From Syntrophorhabdaceae bacterium (GTDB lineage: Bacteria; Desulfobacterota; Syntrophorhabdia; Syntrophorhabdales; Syntrophorhabdaceae), in NCBI GenBank assembly GCA_036504895.1, contig DASXUJ010000062.1:1-64000 (forward strand): a DNA stretch of 64,000 nucleotides, in the 5' to 3' direction. Made by a program: the position numbers and the translations under genes. Every line of letters begins with the position of its first letter. Within the stretch, counting starts at the first letter, position 1. This document shows, piece by piece, positions 52,510 through 62,067 of this stretch. The notes beneath the pieces are model-generated. The model saw only the letters and a list, made by a program, of their open reading frames with translations, was not told the origin of the DNA and did not search any database.

Positions 52510-52924
52510 CCTCTACCTCCAATCTGATTATTCGGTCTTCATCTCCGGGGCATTCTATATAAATCTTTATCGTCTCTTCGGACCACCTGCTCCTCCCGGC
52601 CCACTCCACTACCACGACACCCGTTTCCCGGTAGGCGGCCATGTCGAGATCGTCCGCCTCGGCTCCATCGATCCTGTACAGATCGACGTGGCAAAGCGTA
52701 CAGGAGCCTTCATAGAGATTCATAAGGGTAAAGGACGGACTCACTACATAAAGCCAATCCGGGACCCCCAGTCCCCGGGCAAGGCCTTTCACTAATTGCG
52801 TCTTGCCTGCGCCGAGATCGCCATAGAGGGCAAAGCAGTCGCCTCTGCGAGCGTGCCTCCCGATATGCTCGCCGATATCCCATGTATCAGAGGCACTTCT
52901 CGATGTAAATTCTATCCGCTCCAC
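52463..52924 (-). CDS. tsaE: tRNA t6A37 threonylcarbamoyladenosine ATPase
   Basis: A 153-residue P-loop ATPase that works with TsaB and TsaD in making t6A37 of ANN-decoding tRNAs. The Walker A motif is GDLGAGKT (35-42), followed by [19 protein letters not shown] and [10 protein letters not shown]. Both ends overlap neighbours: 38 bases with nnrDE upstream and 47 bases with lysC downstream, unusually long for such overlaps, which may restrain changes in both genes. tsaB and tsaD are not in the window. Confidence 0.92.
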   Translation of the reverse strand: MERIEFTSRSASDTWDIGEHIGRHARRGDCFALYGDLGAGKTQLVKGLARGLGVPDWLYVVSPSFTLMNLYEGSCTLCHVDLYRIDGAEADDLDMAAYRETGVVVVEWAGRSRWSEETIKIYIECPGDEDRIIRLEVEDVSRAEIWRNFRKGC

Positions 52925-54464
52925 CTTGTATATCCCTTAAAGCTTTGCCGACCCCGTGAAGGAGGTCGCCCGCCAGAAGATCCATATCGCTCGACCCTTC
53001 CACGTGGCGGTCCGCCAGATAACCATGCAGGTAAGCTCCCAAAAGAGCGGATTCCCGCAATGAATACCCCTGGGCCGCACATCCTCCGATGAAACCAGTT
53101 AGTATATCACCACTTCCGCCTTTTGCCAAGGCTTGATTGCCCGTAGGGATAATGAACACCTCTCCGTCCTTATCGAAAACCATGGTCCTCGCACCCTTAA
53201 GTACGAGGGTAACTCCCGTTTTTTCCAGAAACTTCTTCCCGGCAGTCATCCGGTCCCCGTTTATTTCAGCAGGACTGAGGCCCATGATGCGTCCCAGCTC
53301 TCCCGGATGGGGGGTGAATACCGCGTCCCTCCCCGCCTCACTTATAAGGTCTTCATGGCCTATAAAGGCATTTATGCCGTCCGCATCGACTACAAACGGC
53401 TTATCCGTCTCCACGTAGAGCCTCCTCACCACCTCCGAGGTCTCCTCGTGTTGTGAAAGTCCGGGACCGATGACGATTACATCCTTATCACGCACGAATT
53501 CGGTTATCCGGTCATAGGAAGAAAGACCGAGGTGTCCCGTTCCTTCGTCGGGGACCGGGTAGGTCATCGCCTCGGTAAGCTTCACTTCCATTATGGCGTT
53601 AAGGGATTCAGGAATTACGAGAGAGACGAGGCCCGCGCCTATCCTGAGGGCAGCGAGGGATGTCATGGCGGCAGCACCTGTCTTTCCGGACGAGCCTGCG
53701 ATCACCGCTGCATGGCCGAAGGTCCCTTTGTGCGACCAGGGTGCCCTGGTCCTGAAGAAGCTCCTCAACATCTCCCCGTCGACCATTTGGGCGTCTACAC
53801 CGAGCTTTGCTTCGCCGTGAACCGGCAGGGAAATATCGATAACCGTAATCCTGCCCGCATGAGTTGCACCGGGATAGAAGAGTTGCCCCAGTTTGAGATA
53901 ACCGTAAGTAAACGTGTGGATTGCTTTCACTGCAACGCCCAAAGGCGCTCCGCTCCTCCCGTCGATCCCCGATGGGATATCGACGGCCACTACAGGTTTC
54001 CCCGAAGAGTTTATGGCCTCTATGGCCATAGCCTCGATCCCGCTGACTGCCTTGGAGAGACCGGTGCCGAAAATCGCATCGATGATGATATCCGACTCTT
54101 CAAGATCCTGCTCCGGGGAGTGAAGAGAACCGTCTCGCACCTCCACGATCTCTCCCCCAAGTGACTTATAAAGCCTCATGTTAAGCTCGGCGTCCCCTTT
54201 AAGACCGGCCTGCGGTCCCACAAGGAGGACTTTCACGGGAAAGCCGTCTCTCAATGCATAACGGGCGATTACAAATCCGTCACCGCCGTTGTTGCCCCTT
54301 CCGCACACTACCGCCACCTTGTTTCCCGCTCGGAGGTAGCGTTCCTTCACGAGTCGATAGGTGGAGCGCCCGGCGTTCTCCATGAGGACGGAGGACGGTA
54401 TTCCCCAACTCTTGATCGCGTATGCATCGTATTTCGCCATTCTTTCAGGAGAGAGCACATTCAT
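52887..54464 (-). CDS. nnrD: bifunctional NAD(P)H-hydrate repair enzyme
   Basis: A 525-residue fusion of the NAD(P)HX epimerase (YjeF N-terminal domain, about 1-215, GRGNNGGDGFVIAR) and the ADP-dependent NAD(P)HX dehydratase (ribokinase-like domain, about 225-505, with FTPHPGELGR and KGGSGDILTG). Together they repair hydrated nicotinamide cofactors. The final KIYIEKCL is a typical end. It sits between acpS and tsaE, with tsaE overlapping its end by 38 bases, the usual deltaproteobacterial order. ATG start without close strong ribosome-binding site but 13 bases after the acpS stop. Confidence 0.92.
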   Translation of the reverse strand: MNVLSPERMAKYDAYAIKSWGIPSSVLMENAGRSTYRLVKERYLRAGNKVAVVCGRGNNGGDGFVIARYALRDGFPVKVLLVGPQAGLKGDAELNMRLYKSLGGEIVEVRDGSLHSPEQDLEESDIIIDAIFGTGLSKAVSGIEAMAIEAINSSGKPVVAVDIPSGIDGRSGAPLGVAVKAIHTFTYGYLKLGQLFYPGATHAGRITVIDISLPVHGEAKLGVDAQMVDGEMLRSFFRTRAPWSHKGTFGHAAVIAGSSGKTGAAAMTSLAALRIGAGLVSLVIPESLNAIMEVKLTEAMTYPVPDEGTGHLGLSSYDRITEFVRDKDVIVIGPGLSQHEETSEVVRRLYVETDKPFVVDADGINAFIGHEDLISEAGRDAVFTPHPGELGRIMGLSPAEINGDRMTAGKKFLEKTGVTLVLKGARTMVFDKDGEVFIIPTGNQALAKGGSGDILTGFIGGCAAQGYSLRESALLGAYLHGYLADRHVEGSSDMDLLAGDLLHGVGKALRDIQGGADRIYIEKCL

Positions 54465-54477
54465 ACCATACTCCTTG

Positions 54478-54795
54478 TCATAGGATTACTACAGAGACGG
54501 CATATGCCTTTTCATGGGAGATACTGATTCCTTCATATTTTTGGCCCTGAAACATTATAAAAGGCCTGCCCCCGGTTTCATGGACCGCGATCTCTCTCCA
54601 TGGAAGCCCTCTTCCCCGGGCTTTCATGAAGGCCTCTTTCGCCGCAAACCTGCCCGCGAGGGACTGATAGATGTTTTTCTTTCTCCTTGCATAGGCAACT
54701 TCCTCTTCGGTAAAAATTTTCCTGAGGAAGTGCTCCCCGTACCGTTCCACGGCAGCAGCTATTCTCGATACTTCCACGATATCGACGCCCACCAT
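54478..54795 (-). CDS. acpS: holo-[acyl-carrier-protein] synthase
   Basis: A 105-residue phosphopantetheinyl transferase that activates acyl carrier protein from CoA, needed for fatty-acid synthesis. The metal site is D5 in VGVDIVEVSR and the glutamate in RFAAKEAFMKA, followed by GISISHEKAYAVS at the C-terminus. It is slightly shorter than many (about 120 residues) because the middle is compact. ATG follows AAGGGTA. It lies between pdxJ and nnrDE on the same strand, with an 88-base gap after pdxJ. Confidence 0.93.
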   Translation of the reverse strand: MVGVDIVEVSRIAAAVERYGEHFLRKIFTEEEVAYARRKKNIYQSLAGRFAAKEAFMKARGRGLPWREIAVHETGGRPFIMFQGQKYEGISISHEKAYAVSVVIL

Positions 54796-54883
54796 TACCC
54801 TTGACCCTCCGGGATTCGCGGACCGGCCGTTACACCTCTTTCCAGAGGGAGAGACGGCTCGAGAGACTTGCCCGAACTTCTGT

Positions 54884-55600
54884 TCATTGTCTGATAAGGC
54901 TGATCATGTCGCGTATCGCGCGGTCGAGACCCACGAAAATGGCCCGTGCGATTATGGCGTGACCGATGCTTAGTTCATCGATGGCGGGTATGGCGGCGAT
55001 CTCCTTTACATTATGATAATGGAGACCATGGCCGCCGTTGACTCCCATGCCGAGCTCTTTACCTTTGCGTGCGGCGCGCATGACTTTGTGGAGCTCCTCC
55101 CGCCTCAGGTATTCGTCGGGTGCATCACTGTAAGCGCCTGTGTGTATCTCGATCATGTCCGCGCCCAATGAACTTGCGGCCCCTATCTGTTCCTCTTCGG
55201 GGTCGATAAAGAGGCTGACCTTTATACCCTTTTCTTTTATTGAATCGATCGCCCTCCCCAGTTTTCCGGAAAGTCCCTTCGCATCGAGGCCGCCTTCAGT
55301 GGTCAGCTCCTCCCTCTTCTCCGGGACGAGGGTGACCATGTCGGGCAACACCTGCCGCGCAATCTCGACCATTTCGTCGGTTGCCGCCATTTCAAGATTC
55401 AACCTGGTCTTTATCACGCTCCTTAAGATCGTCAGATCCCGGTCTTTTATATGACGCCTGTCCTCTCTCAGATGGATGATGATCCCGGAAGCTCCGGCCA
55501 TCTCCGCGATACCCGCCGCATGGACCGGGTCCGGGTAGGATGTGCCGCGGGCTTCTCTTAAAGTCGCCACATGATCGATGTTTACCATGAGCTCAGGCAT
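54884..55600 (-). CDS. pdxJ: pyridoxine 5'-phosphate synthase
   Basis: A 238-residue TIM-barrel enzyme that makes pyridoxine 5'-phosphate from deoxyxylulose 5-phosphate and 3-amino-1-hydroxyacetone phosphate. The conserved N-terminus NIDHVATLREARGTSYPDP, then IIIHLREDRRHI, MVTLVPEKREELTTEGG and VNGGHGLHYHNV are diagnostic. The gene starts one base after the glmM stop and is read with it. It supplies the DXP-dependent vitamin B6 route, so the organism should also have DXP synthase. Confidence 0.95.
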   Translation of the reverse strand: MPELMVNIDHVATLREARGTSYPDPVHAAGIAEMAGASGIIIHLREDRRHIKDRDLTILRSVIKTRLNLEMAATDEMVEIARQVLPDMVTLVPEKREELTTEGGLDAKGLSGKLGRAIDSIKEKGIKVSLFIDPEEEQIGAASSLGADMIEIHTGAYSDAPDEYLRREELHKVMRAARKGKELGMGVNGGHGLHYHNVKEIAAIPAIDELSIGHAIIARAIFVGLDRAIRDMISLIRQ

Positions 55601-55601
55601 A

Positions 55602-56960
55602 TCATTCTCCTCCGAGCTCTTGCCGTGCCGACTCCGCTATCTCCTCTCCGAAACCGGTGACAAGGTCCTTGTCGATCCCTTCGACCATGACCCTGAGCTT
55701 CATTTCCGTGCCAGAGTACCGCACCACCACCCTGCCGTCTTCTCCGAGCTTTTCTTTGACTGACTCGATGACACTCGTGAGGCGTGGGCAATCTTCTACC
55801 GGCGTCTTCCGGAGCACCTTCACATTTTTTTCTATCTGGGGAAATTCCTCGAATCCCGCGAGGAGGTCGCCGAGACTCTGCTCTTTTTCGATCATGACAC
55901 TCAGCATTTTAAGCGCCGTCACCATACCGTCTCCAGTCGAATTATGGTCAAGGAATACGATATGACCCGATTTCTCTCCCCCGAGATTCAGGCCTTCCTT
56001 CAGCATGGCCTCCAGAACATACCGGTCACCCACATTTGTCCTGAGGAGACGCACGCCCTCCGATCTAAGACACGTCTCGACACCCATGTTACTCGCTATG
56101 GTCGCCACTACCGTATTCTTTTTTAACGCTCCCTTCCGTTTGAGGTCTTTGCCTATAATGACCATAGCTCCGTCCCCGTCTATGACCCGGCCCCTTTCAT
56201 CCACAAAAATAACCCTGTCGGCATCTCCGTCAAGACCGATCCCGATATGGGCGTTATGGGCGATCACCATCTCCCTGAGAAGCTCCGGATAGAGGCTTCC
56301 GCAATCTTTATTGATGTTCTCGCCGTCCGGGTCAACCCCTACCGCTACGACGTGGGCGCCCAATTCCTCGAATACACTCGGTGCAACTTTGTATGCGGCC
56401 CCGTGAGCGCAGTCGACTACAATTTTTAGTCCGTCGAGGGAATAATCCTGAGGAAAAACATTCTTAAGGAAGACGATATATCTCCCCACTGCATCGTCGA
56501 TCCTGTGAGCCTTCCCAACCTCATTGGCCGTGGGCCGAAGGGTATCGAGGGTACCGTCGGTCATCATCTTCTCGATCTCATATTCGAGTTCGTCAGGGAG
56601 TTTGAATCCATCTCCGGAGAAGATTTTTATTCCGTTATCCTGGTAAGGGTTGTGAGATGCCGAGATTACAATGCCCGCATCCGCTCTCATGCTGCTCGTG
56701 ATAAAGGCGATCCCGGGCGTGGGGAGGGGTCCTACGAGCCATACGTCAAGACCCATCGAGCAGATGCCCGAGGCAATGGCCGTCTCCAGCATATATCCCG
56801 AGAGCCTTGTATCCTTCCCCACCACAATTCTGCCCCTTCCGTGGCGTTCTTTAAAGATATAAGATACCGCGCGGCCCAGCTTCAGGGCCATTTCCGATGT
56901 CATAGGGTGTACATTGGCAATCCCCCGTATACCATCGGTGCCGAAAAGTCTCCTCTCCAT
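55602..56960 (-). CDS. glmM: phosphoglucosamine mutase
   Basis: A 452-residue enzyme that interconverts glucosamine-6-phosphate and glucosamine-1-phosphate for UDP-GlcNAc and cell-wall synthesis. The active-site serine S102 lies in [13 protein letters not shown], the metal loop in [13 protein letters not shown], the sugar-binding loop in GGEKSGHI, and the phosphate-binding loop in [10 protein letters not shown]. It directly follows ybbR and cdaA. In Firmicutes the cdaA-ybbR-glmM trio is known to control c-di-AMP, with GlmM able to inhibit CdaA. Confidence 0.95.
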   Translation of the reverse strand: MERRLFGTDGIRGIANVHPMTSEMALKLGRAVSYIFKERHGRGRIVVGKDTRLSGYMLETAIASGICSMGLDVWLVGPLPTPGIAFITSSMRADAGIVISASHNPYQDNGIKIFSGDGFKLPDELEYEIEKMMTDGTLDTLRPTANEVGKAHRIDDAVGRYIVFLKNVFPQDYSLDGLKIVVDCAHGAAYKVAPSVFEELGAHVVAVGVDPDGENINKDCGSLYPELLREMVIAHNAHIGIGLDGDADRVIFVDERGRVIDGDGAMVIIGKDLKRKGALKKNTVVATIASNMGVETCLRSEGVRLLRTNVGDRYVLEAMLKEGLNLGGEKSGHIVFLDHNSTGDGMVTALKMLSVMIEKEQSLGDLLAGFEEFPQIEKNVKVLRKTPVEDCPRLTSVIESVKEKLGEDGRVVVRYSGTEMKLRVMVEGIDKDLVTGFGEEIAESARQELGGE

Positions 56961-56961
56961 G

Positions 56962-57603
56962 TCACTTCCTCCTTATGCGGACCCTCACCGTCTCGGGATT
57001 CATTTTTCTAATATCCATCCCCTTTGCCGACAAAGGCACATCCATTTCCTCTTCTTTTCGAGAGAATTCCCCTTCCACCGGAACCGTCTCTATTTCACGC
57101 GCCTTCGACAGCTCTTGCCCGGCCCCCTCCACCAGCACGTAAGCAGGATAGCATGACTTCACGTCGTAGAGGTGGACCCACTTCTCGTCTAATTTTACAA
57201 TAACCCTGAGCTTCTTCTCCACAGCTTTATCGATATTGATAGCCAGGTAATCGGGTTTTACCTCTTCGACCTTGACTCCCTTGGGTACGGTCACGCTCCC
57301 CTTATCGAGGGAAAGGACCTGCGACCCCTCCCTTGCTCCCGACAGGTTTATTTTAAGCCTTATGTCGCGGGCCCTCAAGTTTTTGAGTATGGAAATGGGT
57401 CCGCCTATCGTAACGAGCACCGCATCGGAGTCCATCTTGCTGATCAATAGCCCTTTCCCCAGGTATTCCACGATCACGGGGACCGATACGGTCATCTTCG
57501 ATTCCCCTATGTAAGATATTGCGAACCAGAGCATGCCCGCCAGAATGACCGACAGCGCCTTGAGTTTCAGGTCCTTGAGAATATAATCCTTAACCAATCT
57601 CAT
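56962..57603 (-). CDS. ybbR: YbbR-domain protein (CdaA regulator)
   Basis: A 213-residue protein with an N-terminal membrane helix (about 12-35) followed by two YbbR-type beta domains (about 40-130 and 130-213). [18 protein letters not shown] is the usual anchor and [18 protein letters not shown] the start of the first domain. In Firmicutes YbbR (CdaR) modulates the diadenylate cyclase CdaA encoded beside it; the same neighbourhood is conserved here. GGGGG precedes ATG by about 7 bases. It follows cdaA and is one base upstream of glmM. Confidence 0.9.
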   Translation of the reverse strand: MRLVKDYILKDLKLKALSVILAGMLWFAISYIGESKMTVSVPVIVEYLGKGLLISKMDSDAVLVTIGGPISILKNLRARDIRLKINLSGAREGSQVLSLDKGSVTVPKGVKVEEVKPDYLAINIDKAVEKKLRVIVKLDEKWVHLYDVKSCYPAYVLVEGAGQELSKAREIETVPVEGEFSRKEEEMDVPLSAKGMDIRKMNPETVRVRIRRK

Positions 57604-57630
57604 TACTGCCCCCGTCCGACCATAGCCTCA

Positions 57631-58371
57631 TCATCTCAGAAGCTCCCTGAGCACCTTTTTGAGGGTCTCCCCGTCCATATCCCAATGAAATTCACCCTTA
57701 AAGGCGTAAGAGATCCTCCCCTTCTCCTCGGACACGGCCAATGTAACCGCATCGGTCACTTCGGTGATGCCTATGGCGGCCCTGTGGCGGGTGCCTAACT
57801 GCTTGTCTATCGTATCCTTCATGGTAAGGGGGAGGATACAGCTCGCCGCCCTTATTCTCCCTTCCCTGATGATCATTGCACCGTCGTGAAGGGGAGAGGA
57901 ATATTGAAAAATACTCAATATGAGCTCCGTGTTTACCTCAGCGTCCAGACGGACGCCTATTTCCATAAATTCTTCGAGCCCCACCTCACGCTCGATCACT
58001 ATGAGCGCTCCCGTCTTTTTTTTCGCAAGGGCAACACATGCGTTTGACAGCTCATCAAAAAACAGGGTCTCCTCCACATAGGTAATCTTTTTGAAAAAGG
58101 GGCTCCTTCCCAGGGCGAGGAGCACCCTCCTGATCTCATTTTGAAATACCACGACAATTACGAGAATAAGGGAGCTTACGAAATTATTGAGAATCCACCC
58201 GAGGGCAAAGAGTTCAAGCTTTTTGGAAAGGTAAAATACGAATACTATTATGATGACGCCGACAATAAGCTGGCTCGCCCTGGTCCCTTTCACGAGGAGA
58301 AAGGTGCGATAGATGATGAAGGCTACGATCAATATATCGAAGACGTCCTGCCATCGGAAAGCCGTTATCAT
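57631..58371 (-). CDS. cdaA: diadenylate cyclase CdaA
   Basis: A 246-residue enzyme that makes c-di-AMP from two ATP. Three N-terminal membrane helices (about 10-80) are followed by the DisA_N domain with the catalytic motifs D163-G164-A165 (LHDGAMII) and R195-H196-R197 (GTRHRAAIG). This is the CdaA architecture rather than DisA, so the enzyme is membrane-anchored. It is translated right after folP (overlap 4 bases) and is followed by ybbR and glmM. The presence of c-di-AMP in a Gram-negative deltaproteobacterium is known but less studied than in Firmicutes. Confidence 0.94.
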   Translation of the reverse strand: MITAFRWQDVFDILIVAFIIYRTFLLVKGTRASQLIVGVIIIVFVFYLSKKLELFALGWILNNFVSSLILVIVVVFQNEIRRVLLALGRSPFFKKITYVEETLFFDELSNACVALAKKKTGALIVIEREVGLEEFMEIGVRLDAEVNTELILSIFQYSSPLHDGAMIIREGRIRAASCILPLTMKDTIDKQLGTRHRAAIGITEVTDAVTLAVSEEKGRISYAFKGEFHWDMDGETLKKVLRELLR

Positions 58372-59186
58372 GACTTCAGGACGGCGTCTACGAGCAGGGC
58401 GACCTTACGTGTCTTTCCCACCTCATGGACCCTCACGATATCGGCGCCATTCCACAAAGAGAGGGCTACACTGGCCAACGTCCCTTCAAGTCTCCCTTCA
58501 ACGGGCGTATCGGTGACTTTTCCTATAAAGGTTTTCATGGAGGTGCCTACGAGAAGAGGTCGGCCTAATTCCCTGAACCGGCGAAGCTCCTTCAGGATCC
58601 GCAAATTGTCTTCCACCCGTTTCCCGAATCCGATACCCGGGTCAAGGATGATACGCTCTTCTTCAATCCCGCAACTCAGGGCGAAGGACGTCCTTTCCCG
58701 CAGGAACTCGGTCACTTCGGCGATTACATCTTCATAGACAGGATCGCTTTGCATATTCTCCGGAGTCCCCTTTATGTGCATCAGGACCACGTACATTCCA
58801 AGGCTGCTCACCGTCTCGGCCATAGACGGATCGAACATGAGAGCGCTTATGTCATTCACCATGTCAGCCCCTGCCCGAAAAGCCTCTTCGGCAACCTTTG
58901 CTTTATAAGTATCTACAGATATCATCACATCGGAGCGGGAACGGATTTGTTCGATAACGGGAATTACCCGTGTGAGTTCTTCGTCTACGCCGGTACGGCT
59001 CGAAAAGGGCCTCGTGGACTCCCCTCCCACGTCGATGATGTCGGCGCCTTCTTCGACCATATGAAGGGCATGCTGCACTGCGGTATGGGGATCGAGAAAT
59101 CTCCCCCCGTCTGAAAAGGAGTCGGGTGTAACATTCAGCACTCCCATTACGAGAGGCCTGTTTTTACATAGCAACTTCCTCTTCAT
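58368..59186 (-). CDS. folP: dihydropteroate synthase
   Basis: A 272-residue TIM-barrel enzyme that joins 6-hydroxymethyldihydropterin diphosphate to p-aminobenzoate in folate synthesis, the target of sulfonamides. VMGVLNVTPDSFSDGGRFLD, IDVGGESTRPF, and the C-terminal VRVHEV are diagnostic; MVNDISAL and LDPGIGFGKRVEDN are pterin-binding motifs. Its start overlaps the end of ftsH by 23 bases, and its end overlaps cdaA by 4, so it is within one transcript. Confidence 0.94.
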   Translation of the reverse strand: MKRKLLCKNRPLVMGVLNVTPDSFSDGGRFLDPHTAVQHALHMVEEGADIIDVGGESTRPFSSRTGVDEELTRVIPVIEQIRSRSDVMISVDTYKAKVAEEAFRAGADMVNDISALMFDPSMAETVSSLGMYVVLMHIKGTPENMQSDPVYEDVIAEVTEFLRERTSFALSCGIEEERIILDPGIGFGKRVEDNLRILKELRRFRELGRPLLVGTSMKTFIGKVTDTPVEGRLEGTLASVALSLWNGADIVRVHEVGKTRKVALLVDAVLKS

Positions 59187-60966
59187 TTGAACTTTCCCTG
59201 ATTAATGCCTCTATCTCCTGGCCATCGAGCACTTCCTTTTCAAGAAGCTTGTTGGCGATGGCATGGAGGGAACCCATATTATCCAAGAGAAGGCCCTTCG
59301 CCCTCTCGAAACAATCCGTCACGATCCGTCTTAATTCGGCATCGATGTCTTGAGCGGTGTTCTCGCTGAAATCCCGGTGTTGCGCTATTTCTCTGCCGAG
59401 GAAGATATGCTCTTCCTTCTTTCCATAATTGAGGGGTCCGAGCTTGTCGCTCATGCCCCACTCGCACACCATTTTCCGCGCGATCTCGGTCGCCCTCTCG
59501 ATGTCGTTGCCGGCCCCTGTGGTTTCGTGGTTGAGCACAAGCTGCTCCGCGACCCGCCCACCCAGGAGTATTGTAATATTCTCAAGAAGGTAAGACTTGG
59601 AATAGGTATGCCTCTCATCGATAGGCAGCTGCTGTGTAATACCAAGGGCACGTCCACGTGGAATAATCGTAACTTTATGAATTGGGTCGGACCCGGGGAT
59701 CATCTTCGCCACCAGGGCATGACCCGCCTCATGAAAGGCGGCATTCTTCCTCTCCTGGAAAGGAATAATCAGGCTCTTGCGCTCAACACCCATGAGCACT
59801 TTATCTTTCGCGTGCTCGAAATCGTCCATCTCGATCTCTTTCTTATTCATGCGGGCAGCGAGCAACGCGGCCTCATTTACAAGGTTCTCCAGGTCTGCGC
59901 CTGAAAACCCGGGTGTGCCGCGGGCAATCACGGACAGCTCCACATTGGGCGCCACTACAGTCTTCCTGGTGTGGACGTTGAGTATCGCTTCCCTTCCTTT
60001 CACATCGGGTATGGAAACTACGATCTGGCGGTCGAACCTGCCCGGTCTGAGCAACGCAGGGTCCAGCACATCCGGCCTGTTCGTCGCAGACATGACGATT
60101 ACCCCTTCATTCGATTCAAAGCCGTCCATTTCCACGAGAAGCTGGTTCAAGGTCTGCTCCCGTTCATCGTGGCCACCCCCGAGGCCGGCGCCCCGGTGTC
60201 TCCCGACGGCATCGATCTCATCGATGAAGATAATGCAGGGCGCGTGTTTCTTTCCCTGGTTAAAAAGGTCTCTTACCCTGGACGCCCCCACGCCTACGAA
60301 CATCTCCACGAAATCGGAGCCGCTGATGCTGAAAAAGGGCACATCCGCCTCGCCTGCAATAGCCCTGGCGAGAAGGGTCTTACCGGTACCGGGAGGACCC
60401 ACGAGGAGTACGCCCTTGGGTATTCTTCCGCCGAGTTTCGTAAATTTCTTAGGGTCGACGAGAAACTCGATGATCTCCTGCAGTTCTTCCTTTGCTTCGT
60501 TAATACCGGCCACATCCTGAAATGTCACCTTATGTTCTTTTCCGGTGACGAGTCTTGCTTTGCTCTTGCCGAAAGCCATAGCCTTCCCGCCTCCCGCCTG
60601 CATCTGTCTCATGAAAAATATCCAAACCCCGATGAGAAGGAGCATAGGGAACCAGGAGATAAAGATGTTCTGCCAGAGGCCCGAATCCTCATCCGGCTTT
60701 GCATTTATCCTGACATTATGCGCCCTCAATACCTTCATCAGGTCCGGATCGTCGGGGGCATAGCTTTTGAACTCTTTTCCGTCTTTGAATGCTCCGAGAA
60801 TGTGTCTTCCCTGGATGGTGATCGCCTGGATCTTGTCGGTCTGCACTGCTTCCACAAAATCGCTGAAGATGACATTCTCATATGTTTTCTTGGGCTTATA
60901 GTAGATATTGAAGATAAAAAGGCCCAGGAGAATGATGAAAAGCCAGACAAAGATATTTTTGTTCAT
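59164..60966 (-). CDS. ftsH: ATP-dependent membrane zinc metalloprotease FtsH
   Basis: A 600-residue membrane AAA+ protease that removes damaged membrane proteins and regulators such as LpxC. Two membrane helices (about 3-22 and 103-120) flank a periplasmic domain. The AAA domain has Walker A GPPGTGKT (190-197), Walker [12 protein letters not shown] and second region of homology [18 protein letters not shown]; the zinc motif is HEAGH (412-416). GTG 60993 is in frame but ATG 60966 (MNKNIFVWL) fits the family start. The ribosome-binding site is weak. It is the first gene of the long minus-strand run toward cimA and has a promoter at 61000-61028. Confidence 0.96.
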   Translation of the reverse strand: MNKNIFVWLFIILLGLFIFNIYYKPKKTYENVIFSDFVEAVQTDKIQAITIQGRHILGAFKDGKEFKSYAPDDPDLMKVLRAHNVRINAKPDEDSGLWQNIFISWFPMLLLIGVWIFFMRQMQAGGGKAMAFGKSKARLVTGKEHKVTFQDVAGINEAKEELQEIIEFLVDPKKFTKLGGRIPKGVLLVGPPGTGKTLLARAIAGEADVPFFSISGSDFVEMFVGVGASRVRDLFNQGKKHAPCIIFIDEIDAVGRHRGAGLGGGHDEREQTLNQLLVEMDGFESNEGVIVMSATNRPDVLDPALLRPGRFDRQIVVSIPDVKGREAILNVHTRKTVVAPNVELSVIARGTPGFSGADLENLVNEAALLAARMNKKEIEMDDFEHAKDKVLMGVERKSLIIPFQERKNAAFHEAGHALVAKMIPGSDPIHKVTIIPRGRALGITQQLPIDERHTYSKSYLLENITILLGGRVAEQLVLNHETTGAGNDIERATEIARKMVCEWGMSDKLGPLNYGKKEEHIFLGREIAQHRDFSENTAQDIDAELRRIVTDCFERAKGLLLDNMGSLHAIANKLLEKEVLDGQEIEALIRESSNEEEVAM

Positions 60967-60999
60967 AGGATTGATATTAGTGTTCTTCGGCACCTACAG

Positions 61000-61028
61000 T
61001 TTGTACCATAAATACCCTGAATTATCAA
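61000..61028 (-). promoter_or_regulatory. predicted sigma70 promoter of the ftsH operon
   Basis: Minus strand: TTGATA (61028-61023; 5 of 6), 17-base spacer, TACAAA (61005-61000; 4 of 6). The predicted start lies about 25 bases ahead of ATG 60966. Confidence 0.45.
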
Positions 61029-61150
61029 GACAAGAAAACCCTCCTTTCCCGATTCCGGTCGGAACTGCAGCGGCGGGACCGCCTTTTTCCGGATTGCCGT
61101 GGAAAGCACCCATAAAATCATCTTATCTTGCTGTGTCACGGGCCCCGTTT

Positions 61151-61159
61151 TGATATAAT
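61151..61159 (+). promoter_or_regulatory. extended -10 promoter of the flavoprotein gene
   Basis: TGA followed by TATAAT (61154-61159) forms an extended -10 box. A weak TTGCTG lies 19 bases before it. The predicted leader is about 24 bases and contains GAGAGG before ATG 61190. Confidence 0.5.
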
Positions 61160-61189
61160 GTGGTAACGACTACAGTGAGAGGCGAAGGC

Positions 61190-62056
61190 ATGAAGATTGG
61201 GGAAAAGAAAGTGATCCTCGGGCTGGTGGGCTCCCCCCGCAGGCTCGGAAATTGCGAAGTAATGGTGAAAGAGATAGGGAGATGGGCGGCGCAGACACAC
61301 AACCTTCAGCTCATCCGTATGCCCTCTCTTCACATCGAGCCCTGCCGGGCCTGTTACGCGTGTGTCACGGGGAAATCCTGTCCCCACGGGGATGACATGG
61401 ATTTCCTGCTCGACCGGATAGCGGAGGCGGACGGGATCATCATGGCAACACCCGTCTATTTTCTCGGAGCCCACAGTATTTTCAAGCGGGTCCTTGACCG
61501 GGGTTTCCTCTTTTATCGAGTTCTGGAGAAGACTTTCGGAAAACCGTGCATACTCCTGAATCTTTATGGCATGGAGGACCGGCTTGGGGCAAGCCCCCAT
61601 ACTCTCAGGTCTTTCGCCGCTTTTCTCGGCCTGGCCGTAAAGGCCGATATGAACCTGCAGGCTGCGCTTCCAGGCGAGATCAGCCTCGAAGAGACCTCCG
61701 GCCCCCTGGCGGAAAAATTGGCCGGGGACCTCTTTTCGGAAATGAAGCCCGCCGCACCCGCCGGAGGGTGCCCCTTCTGCGGGTGTACCATAGTCCGGAT
61801 GGATAAGGCGCGATTTCTCTGCACCATCTGCCACGGTTCTTTCTTTATCGACGGTTCGGGAGCCGTCTCCCCCCTGAAAGAGGGCAGCTTGTTCGGCTCC
61901 CCGGCACATATGCTTCTGCATCAGGAGTGGCTCAGGTCGATGAAGGAACAATTTCTGGAACGACGAAAAGAGATACTGCGTAATACTCTTCAATATAAAA
62001 ATATGGGGGAATGGGTTTATCCGGAAGGCGCAGGATCGGACGGGGAGATACCTTAG
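61190..62056 (+). CDS. iron-sulfur flavoprotein (NADPH-dependent FMN reductase family) with zinc ribbon
   Basis: A 288-residue protein. Residues ~8-190 form a flavodoxin-like FMN domain, with GSPRRLGNCEVM as the phosphate-binding loop and ATPVYFLGAHSIFK as the flavin-binding strand-loop. A compact cysteine motif, C-x2-C-x2-C-x5-C (CRACYACVTGKSC), resembles the [4Fe-4S] site of iron-sulfur flavoproteins. A second part (about 205-240) has CPFCGC and CTICHGSFF, a zinc-ribbon-like addition. Redox partner and substrate are unknown. ATG 61190 is chosen over upstream 61160 because GAGAGG lies before it. It converges with the NYN gene. Confidence 0.75.
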   Translation: MKIGEKKVILGLVGSPRRLGNCEVMVKEIGRWAAQTHNLQLIRMPSLHIEPCRACYACVTGKSCPHGDDMDFLLDRIAEADGIIMATPVYFLGAHSIFKRVLDRGFLFYRVLEKTFGKPCILLNLYGMEDRLGASPHTLRSFAAFLGLAVKADMNLQAALPGEISLEETSGPLAEKLAGDLFSEMKPAAPAGGCPFCGCTIVRMDKARFLCTICHGSFFIDGSGAVSPLKEGSLFGSPAHMLLHQEWLRSMKEQFLERRKEILRNTLQYKNMGEWVYPEGAGSDGEIP

Positions 62057-62067
62057 GGGGGAGTACC

